Shown here: positions 1-5,334 of the stretch, in pieces
Numbering within the stretch: the first letter of the stretch is position 1
Layout of the letters: the number at the start of each line of letters is the position of its first letter
From: Bacteroidaceae bacterium
Lineage (GTDB): Bacteria > Bacteroidota > Bacteroidia > Bacteroidales > Bacteroidaceae
Length of the DNA: 9,691 nucleotides
Reading direction: 5' to 3'
Assembly: GCA_017618515.1 (NCBI GenBank)
Contig: JAFZUB010000081.1
Span: 1-9,691 of the forward strand
Translations under genes and position numbers: made by a program
The notes under the pieces: model-generated
The model's database searches: none
Seen by the model: the letters and a program-made list of their open reading frames with translations, nothing else
What the model was told of the DNA's origin: nothing

Positions 1-1
1 C

Positions 2-115
2 CGTGACCTTATCGAGACATATGCCGTCAACATAGACCCGGTTCTCCACAAGGAAGTCCGCGAGCGTTATGCCGCCCTGGGCCTCAAACCGTATGGCGGT
101 TTCATAAATCCGTGA
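2..115 (+). CDS. 3' end of a gene resembling M49 peptidase (dipeptidyl-peptidase III), C-terminal 37 residues
   Basis: Only the end of this gene is in the window; the frame enters at base 2 and stops at TGA 113-115. The 37 residues read like a real helical protein end: an acidic/basic amphipathic helix (RDLIETYAVNIDP, then LHKEVRERY) followed by LKPYGGFINP. From memory, this resembles the near-C-terminal segment of Bacteroidetes dipeptidyl-peptidase III (family M49, a zinc exopeptidase that removes dipeptides), where a helix with ETYG/ERY-type residues precedes a PYxGFxNP motif. Members I recall continue some 30-40 residues past that motif, whereas here the stop follows immediately, so the protein may be C-terminally shortened. 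The HExxGH-type zinc site would lie outside the window. The gene overlaps the convergent fasciclin gene by 49 bp. The coding call is fairly firm; the family assignment is tentative. Confidence 0.55.
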   Translation, partial: RDLIETYAVNIDPVLHKEVRERYAALGLKPYGGFINP

Positions 116-1890
116 TTGCGTAGTACTTTGTCGTTCTCGTAGTTGTGCTCCCAGTCCTCAGTATCCTGCTCCCAACCGATATTCGGTTTAGAGTAGTCTT
201 GTCGCAGATCGAGAGGTAGTCCGATGGGCGAAAGATTGTTGGGGTTTGTGCCCAGATAGAGCTGTGCCATACCAAATGTTGTGTTCATCGGCGCTGCGAT
301 ACGCAACTCAAAGGTGCCATAGTAAGGCACTGGCGGTAGGCGGAGCGTCATATCATACTGTCCGCGCACATTGTGTTCGTCACCCTGATAGTTATCTACT
401 GTTGACGAGTAGTACGGCATATACCAGAAACGACATGCCTCGGTGGTGGTCATTGTGCTGAAATAGCCTGCGGGGAATGGTCTTGACTGATTATCCGAGA
501 CGAGACGGTAGCCGTTTGTCATGAGCTCTGGCAGCAACGAACTGACGTCCCATCGCAGGCGATCATTAAGCACCACATTGGGCACATCCTTATCGTACAC
601 CAGCACATCATCGATAGTGTAGTAGAAACCGTTAAGGGCATTGTTGATACGTCCTCCATTGCTCTCCATTATCAGGATGCCCGGGCGATCAACATCGTAC
701 TCTTCATAGAATTCTCCTCTCGACACGTCTGTTTTGTACTTGCAGTGGCGGTTGATGCGCTTGCCTTCGGTCTGCTTACCTTCAGTCAGCTTCACCAGTC
801 GACGATGGCTAGTACACATCGTTTCATAGTACTCGAAACAGTCGATGCTTAACTGTGTGGGTGTGTTGTAGGCATAGCCCATCTCTGCATGGTGCACCAC
901 AAGTTTGTCGAGTGTCAGTCGCTCTGGCAGCAGGTGGTAGCTTACGAACTGGTTCACCGCATTCTCCTCACTGCGCAGATTGGCATCGGTAGCATCAGTA
1001 TATATTTCTGCACACTTACGCGAGATTATCTCCATAATGTCGGAGCCATTTACCAGGATGCCATTCTCCACTACGGGCTCAGGGATGCCCCATTTAGTCA
1101 CAAATACACTGTCGGGCTCAACAAATGCAGTATAGCCTATATAGCGGTGGGCGGGGTAAGGATAGGCGTTGCCGTTGATGTCGGTGCCATACTCTTCATG
1201 GTTCTGCTCATAATCCTCGTCCCGGTACTGCATCATCTTTGTGTCCCAGCCCGTCTGGCGCAGGAGGTAGGCAAAGACTTTAAGGTTGTCAGTCTGTTCT
1301 ATCAAATCCGGCAGATAGGCGTTTGACATCATCATCACTTTGTCGATACCGTGAACAACGCCGTTTGAAACTTCCACGTCAGGACTGATAATGCGCGAGT
1401 GCTCGTTGATGAGTGTGGTTGCATGGCCTGTTGCCGAGTCGTTAGCATAGCTCACGGTTATGTATCGATCCTGCATGTTTGTCTTCTCCAGTGGTCCCAC
1501 CAGAAAATCTGTCGTCAGGTATGCCGCCGCATTGCCGTTATCGATAATTGCATTGCGAACGATATATTCTGCCACAGAGTCAGGCAACTGGGTGATGTCA
1601 TAATCCTTGGTTACAAACACCGAGTCAACATACCGATGTATCGCGTCGTTAGTTGGCGCAAAAACTGTGTAGTTGCCACGAGCGGAGAGCAGCTGAGACA
1701 CATTTGACTCACTCTTTCTGCTCAGTTTCACTCGCGAGCAAATATAGGCGAAGTCGGAATAATTGTCTGACTCCTCCAAATAGGATGTGACTGTCTGCCC
1801 CTTGAATGTGTAGAGGTCTGATTCATCCACCTCATCTTTGCAGCCCATGCATAGTGCGGCTGTCACCATTATAGCCAATAACCATTTCAT
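67..1890 (-). CDS. Fasciclin (FAS1)-domain surface lipoprotein
   Basis: A 607-residue predicted lipoprotein. Residues 1-16 form a short signal peptide ending LCMG before Cys17, the likely lipidated residue. The following KDEVDESD is acidic, like the Bacteroidetes lipoprotein export signal that sends lipoproteins to the cell surface. The first FAS1 domain covers about residues 40-190, with YTVFAPTNDA at 74-83 and SNGVVHGIDKVM at 175-186. A second, more diverged FAS1-like domain spans about 195-435 (GYTAFVEPD 252-260, VNQFVSYHLLP 312-322, ALNGFYYTIDDVLVY 418-432). A beta-rich tail without catalytic motifs follows. FAS1 domains mediate adhesion; in Bacteroidales such proteins often sit beside SusC/SusD pairs, but none is seen here. 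The ATG at 1888-1890 suits the signal peptide and lies about 25 nt below a promoter. The end, KPPYGLRPRAA, looks abrupt: relatives I recall carry a further beta-rich segment. A small TEGK-Q-TEGK duplication lies at 369-377. Confidence 0.85.
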   Translation of the reverse strand: MKWLLAIMVTAALCMGCKDEVDESDLYTFKGQTVTSYLEESDNYSDFAYICSRVKLSRKSESNVSQLLSARGNYTVFAPTNDAIHRYVDSVFVTKDYDITQLPDSVAEYIVRNAIIDNGNAAAYLTTDFLVGPLEKTNMQDRYITVSYANDSATGHATTLINEHSRIISPDVEVSNGVVHGIDKVMMMSNAYLPDLIEQTDNLKVFAYLLRQTGWDTKMMQYRDEDYEQNHEEYGTDINGNAYPYPAHRYIGYTAFVEPDSVFVTKWGIPEPVVENGILVNGSDIMEIISRKCAEIYTDATDANLRSEENAVNQFVSYHLLPERLTLDKLVVHHAEMGYAYNTPTQLSIDCFEYYETMCTSHRRLVKLTEGKQTEGKRINRHCKYKTDVSRGEFYEEYDVDRPGILIMESNGGRINNALNGFYYTIDDVLVYDKDVPNVVLNDRLRWDVSSLLPELMTNGYRLVSDNQSRPFPAGYFSTMTTTEACRFWYMPYYSSTVDNYQGDEHNVRGQYDMTLRLPPVPYYGTFELRIAAPMNTTFGMAQLYLGTNPNNLSPIGLPLDLRQDYSKPNIGWEQDTEDWEHNYENDKVLRNHGFMKPPYGLRPRAA

Positions 1891-1922
1891 ATACTATGTG
1901 TCGTATTACATATTTGATGGAG

Positions 1923-1930
1923 CAAAGTTA
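1923..1930 (-). promoter_or_regulatory. -7 promoter box for the fasciclin lipoprotein gene
   Basis: On the minus strand this reads TAACTTTG, a perfect match to the Bacteroidetes primary-sigma -7 consensus TAnnTTTG. It lies 32 bp above the start codon at 1890, giving a leader of about 25 nt. No convincing TTTG -33 box is visible at the usual 19-20 bp spacing. The 16 bp around it (1921-1936) recur exactly in front of uvrD at 9167-9182. Confidence 0.65.
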
Positions 1931-1973
1931 CGAAAATAATGGAAAATATACGGAAGAAATGCAATGAGATTTT

Positions 1974-2013
1974 CAAAAAAAGACGGACAAGAACTCAATT
2001 GCTCTTGTCCGCC
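1974..2013 (-). terminator. Intrinsic terminator after the Fe-S scaffold/GGGtGRT operon
   Basis: Bases 1984-1992 (cggacaaga) pair perfectly with 2003-2011 (tcttgtccg). Extra pairs at 1982/2013 and 1994/2001 extend the hairpin, and the loop is about 6 nt. Read on the minus strand, the stem is followed at once by seven Ts (complement of the A-run 1975-1981). It begins 22 bp beyond the GGGtGRT stop codon and lies before the fasciclin promoter, so it insulates the two transcription units. Confidence 0.9.
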
Positions 2014-2035
2014 TCAAGGAGGAATATATGTAATA

Positions 2036-3046
2036 TTATTTGTTCAGTGCAAGACTAACGTTAACGGCACATGCTACGGTGCAGCCCACCATAGGATTGT
2101 TGCCGATGCCGAGGAAGCCCATCATCTCTACGTGTGCAGGTACAGATGAGCTGCCAGCAAACTGTGCGTCAGAGTGCATACGCCCCATGGTGTCGGTCAT
2201 ACCATAAGAAGCGGGACCTGCTGCCATGTTGTCAGGATGAAGGGTGCGACCTGTGCCACCACCGCTTGCTACTGAGAAGTAAGGCTTGCCGGCAAGGATG
2301 CGCTCCTTCTTATAAGTGCCAGCTACAGGGTGCTGGAAGCGAGTGGGATTGGTGGAGTTGCCAGTGATGCTGACATCAACGTTCTCCTTCCAAAGGATAG
2401 CTACGCCTTCGCGTACATCGTCAGCACCGTAGCAGTTAACCTTAGCACGAGGACCGTCACTGTAAGCCTTGGTCTTTACGACCTCAAGCTCACCGGTAAA
2501 GTAGTTGAACTTGGTCTGCACATAGGTGAAGCCGTTGATGCGGCTGATAATCATAGCAGCGTCCTTACCCAGTCCGTTGAGGATGCAACGGAGAGGTTTC
2601 TGGCGTACCTTGTTGGCCATCTCAGCAATCTTGATGGCACCTTCGGCAGCTGCGAATGACTCGTGGCCTGCCAAGAAAGCAAAACACTCAGTCTCCTCGC
2701 GAAGCAAGCGAGCGGCCAGATTGCCGTGGCCAAGGCCTACCTTACGGTCGTCGGCTACAGAGCCGGGGATGCAGAAAGCCTGCAGGCCGATGCCAATAGC
2801 CTCAGCTGCATCAGCGGCATTCTTGCAACCCTTCTTCAGGGCGATGGCGGAACCTACTACGTATGCCCACTTAGCGTTCTCAAAGCAGATACGCTGGGTC
2901 TCTTCACATGTCTTATAGGGATCAAGGCCTGCTGCGTCGCAAATCTGATTGGCCTCTTCGATGGACGAAATGCCGTTAGCGTTAAGGGCGGCGAGCACCT
3001 GAGCCATACGGCGGTCCTGCGATTCAAATTTCACTTCTCGTATCAT
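2036..3046 (-). CDS. GGGtGRT family protein (partner of NifU-like scaffold)
   Basis: A 336-residue protein of the GGGtGRT family, named for a glycine-rich motif seen intact at residues 262-268. Near the end, GFLGIGNNPMVGCTVACAVNV (split: GFLGIGNNP, then GCTVACAVNV) is also characteristic. The family occurs mainly in anaerobes, usually beside a NifU-like scaffold as here; its biochemical role is not established to my knowledge. There is no signal peptide or membrane segment, so it is probably cytoplasmic. Ten cysteines are present (36, 47, 54, 74, 92, 121, 154, 205, 322, 326), including a C-x3-C pair near the end. I chose the ATG at 3044-3046 because it starts 7 nt after the upstream stop and matches family N-termini as I recall them (a short lead into FES-x-DRR). 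An ATG at 3112 would add 22 residues but overlap the upstream gene by 59 bp. A terminator follows. Any Fe-S function is inferred from the partner. Confidence 0.9.
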   Translation of the reverse strand: MIREVKFESQDRRMAQVLAALNANGISSIEEANQICDAAGLDPYKTCEETQRICFENAKWAYVVGSAIALKKGCKNAADAAEAIGIGLQAFCIPGSVADDRKVGLGHGNLAARLLREETECFAFLAGHESFAAAEGAIKIAEMANKVRQKPLRCILNGLGKDAAMIISRINGFTYVQTKFNYFTGELEVVKTKAYSDGPRAKVNCYGADDVREGVAILWKENVDVSITGNSTNPTRFQHPVAGTYKKERILAGKPYFSVASGGGTGRTLHPDNMAAGPASYGMTDTMGRMHSDAQFAGSSSVPAHVEMMGFLGIGNNPMVGCTVACAVNVSLALNK

Positions 3047-3053
3047 AGCTGTA

Positions 3054-3755
3054 CTATTCTTTGCGTGGGTCAATAGATTTAACAACTCCCTGTTCAGCCT
3101 TGGTGCGGCCATAGGTGCCAGTCACAGCCTTGAGTGCCTCGTCGGCAGGTGTGCCCTTCTTGATGGCATCCATGAACTTGCCCATGTGAACATACTCATA
3201 GCCACAGACCTCATTGTCTGCGTCAAGATACATCTTGGTGATGTAGCCCTCAGTAAGCTGAAGGTAACGTGTGCCCTTAGCCTTGGTGCCATAGAGGGTA
3301 CCTACCTGGCTGACAAGGCCCTTGCCGAGGTCTTCAAGACCTGCACCTACGGTGAGACCGCCCTCGGAGAAAGCGGACTGGGTGCGACCATAGACAATCT
3401 GGAGGAACAACTCGCGCATGGCAGTGTTGATAGCGTCGCACACGAGGTCGGTGTTGAGAGCCTCAAGGATAGTCTTACCGGGCAGAATCTCGCTGGCCAT
3501 AGCAGCAGAGTGGGTCATGCCAGAGCAGCCGATAGTCTCAACGAGGCATTCCTCGATAACGCCTTCCTTGACATTGAGGCTGAGCTTGCAGCAACCCTGC
3601 TGTGGTGCACACCAGCCGATGCCATGAGTGAAGCCAGAAATGTCTTTAATCTCTTTTGCCTGTACCCACTTGCCTTCTTCAGGGATTGGGGCAGGACCAT
3701 GGTTGGGGCCTTTGGCCACGCAACACATGTTTTCTACTTCTTTTGTGTAAACCAT
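3054..3755 (-). CDS. NifU-like iron-sulfur cluster assembly scaffold protein
   Basis: A 233-residue protein of the NifU N-terminal-like scaffold group that is consistently paired with GGGtGRT proteins. Such scaffolds hold a nascent Fe-S cluster on cysteines before transfer to target proteins. Visible candidates are Cys49 (GWCAP), Cys55/Cys56 (GCCK), Cys77 (in GCSGMTHSA, matching the GC-x signature of IscU/NifU) and Cys106; Cys11/Cys12 lie in the N-terminal CCVAKGPNHGPAP motif. Spacing differs from classical IscU, so ligand assignment is inferred. The N-terminus (MVYTKEVENM) and the end (SIDPRKE) match full-length relatives I remember, supporting the ATG at 3753-3755 and an intact gene. It lacks the C-terminal thioredoxin-like Nfu domain of full NifU. 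It is first in a two-gene operon, with a 7-nt gap to the GGGtGRT gene and a promoter about 62 bp upstream. Confidence 0.87.
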   Translation of the reverse strand: MVYTKEVENMCCVAKGPNHGPAPIPEEGKWVQAKEIKDISGFTHGIGWCAPQQGCCKLSLNVKEGVIEECLVETIGCSGMTHSAAMASEILPGKTILEALNTDLVCDAINTAMRELFLQIVYGRTQSAFSEGGLTVGAGLEDLGKGLVSQVGTLYGTKAKGTRYLQLTEGYITKMYLDADNEVCGYEYVHMGKFMDAIKKGTPADEALKAVTGTYGRTKAEQGVVKSIDPRKE

Positions 3756-3762
3756 ATTATTA

Positions 3763-3797
3763 AGTTAATAGTTGATAGTTTAGCGTTTATAGTCTGT
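3763..3797. repeat. Degenerate heptad tract in the Fe-S operon leader
   Basis: Reading the + strand in sevens gives agttaat, agttgat, agtttag, cgtttat, agtctgt. The first three keep the AGTT core and the 7-bp period of the better-preserved arrays at 3831 and 4556. The tract lies in the 5' leader of the scaffold gene, between the -7 box and the start codon. It may be a decayed array of the same kind, or simply low-complexity leader sequence. Confidence 0.4.
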
Positions 3798-3816
3798 TAT
3801 GTTAACACACGGATTG

Positions 3817-3824
3817 CAAAAGTA
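3817..3824 (-). promoter_or_regulatory. -7 promoter box for the scaffold/GGGtGRT operon
   Basis: On the minus strand this reads TACTTTTG, matching TAnnTTTG. It lies 62 bp above the scaffold start codon, predicting a leader of about 55 nt. The expected -33 position falls inside the heptamer array starting at 3831, and no TTTG is present there, so the array itself occupies the upstream promoter region. Confidence 0.6.
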
Positions 3825-3830
3825 CAAAAA

Positions 3831-3860
3831 AGTTAGGAGTTAGGAGTTAGGAGTTGGTAG
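3831..3860. repeat. Heptamer tandem array 1 (agttagg units)
   Basis: Three perfect copies of the 7-bp unit aggagtt (3835-3855) with a degenerate copy on each side. On the minus strand the unit reads aactcct. It lies 47 bp past the PAP2 stop and directly upstream of the -7 box of the Fe-S operon. The + strand exit, aggagttggt, is the same as at the second array. A T-rich run follows at 3861-3876. Confidence 0.9.
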
Positions 3861-3907
3861 TTTTTTTTCTTTTTTATAGTGAGATAATCAAAATCGTCTC
3901 TTTTTCT

Positions 3908-4555
3908 TTATTTGGGCGTCAAAAATGGCGCTATGACACCAATGAAAGCAAAGGTAAGCAGCATGGCCGCCACCATCGGTTGAGTATTGATGTCGAGTTG
4001 GCGACCAGTGTAGCGCCTCAACAGGAGATAGACGCCCCACCCTACCAATGTGCCCCACACGAGGCCCACTAGTATGTCGCCCATATAATGTACACCAAGA
4101 TAAAGTCGGGACCAGCAATTGAGCAGCGACCATACGATGAGTAACAGCACTATGGGTATGCGACGTAGTAGTAGAGAAAGAAATACAGCTATGCTCATGG
4201 TATTGGCGGCATGAGCAGAAAAGAAACCGTACCTTCCGCCACGATAATTATTGACTAGATCTATCATACCTTCCAACGAGGGTTCGTTGCTCGGACGAAA
4301 TCGTGCAAAGAGCGGCTTGCACACCATCGACGACATAAGGTCGGCCAGCAAGACGCAGAGCAACATTCCACCCAGCACAAGCAGCATGGTCTTAATGCCG
4401 CACTTTATGTAGATATAGTACAGCAGAAATATGCCAATAGGTATCCACACAATGGTGCTGGTGATAATCATCATTATGCTGTCCATCAGAATGGAGTCGC
4501 TGCCGTTGAGGGCCAGCGTTATCGATTTGTCGAGTTCAGGGATACTGGAAAACAC
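3908..4555 (-). CDS. PAP2-family membrane phosphatase
   Basis: A 215-residue integral membrane protein with all three acid-phosphatase signature motifs of the PAP2 superfamily. These are K80-x5-R86-P87 (KPLFARFRP), S113-A-H115 (in YGFFSAHAAN) and S149-R150-x5-H156-x3-D160 (SRLYLGVHYMGD). His156 would form the phospho-enzyme, with His115 as acid/base. Hydrophobic segments lie at about 26-50, 55-77, 117-130, 132-147, 161-179 and 193-211. Family members remove phosphate from lipid phosphates such as phosphatidate, undecaprenyl diphosphate or lipid A; the substrate cannot be read from sequence. The start is GTG at 4553-4555. An in-frame TAA lies only five codons upstream, inside the repeat array, and the next internal Met would cut into the N-terminal region. 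Length is normal for a minimal PAP2 enzyme. It is flanked by heptamer arrays on both sides and may be co-transcribed with the upstream gene. Confidence 0.9.
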   Translation of the reverse strand: MFSSIPELDKSITLALNGSDSILMDSIMMIITSTIVWIPIGIFLLYYIYIKCGIKTMLLVLGGMLLCVLLADLMSSMVCKPLFARFRPSNEPSLEGMIDLVNNYRGGRYGFFSAHAANTMSIAVFLSLLLRRIPIVLLLIVWSLLNCWSRLYLGVHYMGDILVGLVWGTLVGWGVYLLLRRYTGRQLDINTQPMVAAMLLTFAFIGVIAPFLTPK

Positions 4556-4604
4556 AGGAGTTAGGAGTTAAGAGTTAGGAGTTAAGAGTTAGGAATTAGG
4601 AGTT
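4556..4604. repeat. Heptamer tandem array 2, seven 7-bp units
   Basis: Seven consecutive units on the + strand: aggagtt, aggagtt, aagagtt, aggagtt, aagagtt, aggaatt, aggagtt, with almost no spacing error. It starts directly next to the GTG start of the PAP2 gene and ends 2 bp before the stop codon of the upstream gene (4607-4609), so it makes up nearly the whole intergenic gap. The unit and orientation match array 1 at 3831. Confidence 0.93.
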
Positions 4605-4606
4605 GG

Positions 4607-5320
4607 TTATTTTATCTTATTCATTACTTGCAAGAAAGCATCGTAGCCATTCTCTATTCGAGAGAGTTCGTAGGGTTGCAGGTTGAGCGAGTAGCTACCC
4701 TTTAGTTGTTCTAGCCCGAAGTAGGCGCGCATTATACTAACGAAGTTGTATGCCAACGGTGTGGACCGACGTATTATCTGCCGCAGCATCTTCACCTGCT
4801 GTTCTGGCGTGTGGTCTATCTGGCGCAGCAAACAGAATATCACATAGTAGCATGCCATGCTCTCGTCTGCAAACACGAGATAATTTAGTTTGCGCTCATT
4901 GTCTGTGCCGCAGAAGGCGTCGAGCACTCCCTGCACCTCGGTAGAAGAGCGTAGCACGGGCAGTATGGCTTTGAGCGTCTTCTGGCGATCGAGACTTACG
5001 CTCTCCCCTACTGTTGTCCAAGCAAAGTCTATGAAGTAGCAATTCTGGAAATCAAGAGTCTCTTCGTGGTATTTTTGCAATGCGGCCTTAAGGAAGGTCA
5101 TAAGGAAAGCCTTGGTATTGGTGAGTGCTACAGTGTGGAAGCACTCCCAATATCGGTCAGCCACCAAGGGCGGTAACACATGTTCTGCCAGCACATACGA
5201 CGCAGTGCGAAAGGCCGAGTTGCTCAGCCCCTGCAGATAGGCAAGCATGCCTGCCCAGTCAGCATTGCGAGCAAAGCCCTGCAGCTTGCCACATATCACA
5301 GCGTCGTATCTCTTGTCCAT
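4607..5320 (-). CDS. Conserved-looking helical protein of unknown function
   Basis: A 237-residue soluble protein that I do not recognise. There is no signal peptide, membrane helix or nucleotide-binding motif. It appears largely alpha-helical. The N-terminal part (about residues 1-75) has a short repeat-like helical pattern (WAGMLAYLQGLSNSAFRTA, then VLPPLVADRYWECFHTVAL), reminiscent of HEAT/TPR-like helical scaffolds, but no repeat consensus is clear. Cysteines at 10, 60, 94 and later do not form a metal motif. The ATG at 5318-5320 comes 14 nt after the rlmD stop, so it is almost certainly translated from the uvrD-rlmD transcript. A role linked to rRNA modification or repair would rest on position alone. 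Real coding status is supported by tight packing, a full-length open frame and plausible amino-acid composition. Confidence 0.8.
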   Translation of the reverse strand: MDKRYDAVICGKLQGFARNADWAGMLAYLQGLSNSAFRTASYVLAEHVLPPLVADRYWECFHTVALTNTKAFLMTFLKAALQKYHEETLDFQNCYFIDFAWTTVGESVSLDRQKTLKAILPVLRSSTEVQGVLDAFCGTDNERKLNYLVFADESMACYYVIFCLLRQIDHTPEQQVKMLRQIIRRSTPLAYNFVSIMRAYFGLEQLKGSYSLNLQPYELSRIENGYDAFLQVMNKIK

Positions 5321-5334
5321 AAACCTGTATGCAA

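Noticed and set aside
1..69. On the minus strand, a frame beyond the fasciclin stop reads ITLADFLVENRVYVDG, suggesting a frameshifted C-terminus.
   Set aside because: The opposite strand of the same bases encodes a more convincing protein end (the M49-like frame with PYGGFINP), and the minus-strand frame does not resemble the fasciclin C-terminal segment I recall.
3047..3112. Longer GGGtGRT protein starting at the ATG at 3112.
   Set aside because: The extra 22 residues overlap the end of the scaffold gene by 59 bp and lie before the recognisable family N-terminus; the ATG at 3046 is better placed.
3186..3836. A 216-codon + strand open frame opposite the scaffold gene.
   Set aside because: It is a shadow of a strongly coding minus-strand gene; its translation shows no family features and it runs through the promoter and into the repeat array.
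3828..3862. Heptamer array as a CRISPR or telomere-like element.
   Set aside because: The units are 7 bp with no spacers and no cas genes are nearby; the resemblance of CCTAACT to telomeric repeats is superficial in a bacterial intergenic region.
3861..3907. T-rich stretch and weak gaga/tctc inverted repeat after the PAP2 gene as a terminator.
   Set aside because: The stem is only about 4 bp, and the T-run is on the + strand, where no gene ends; on the minus strand it is an A-run.
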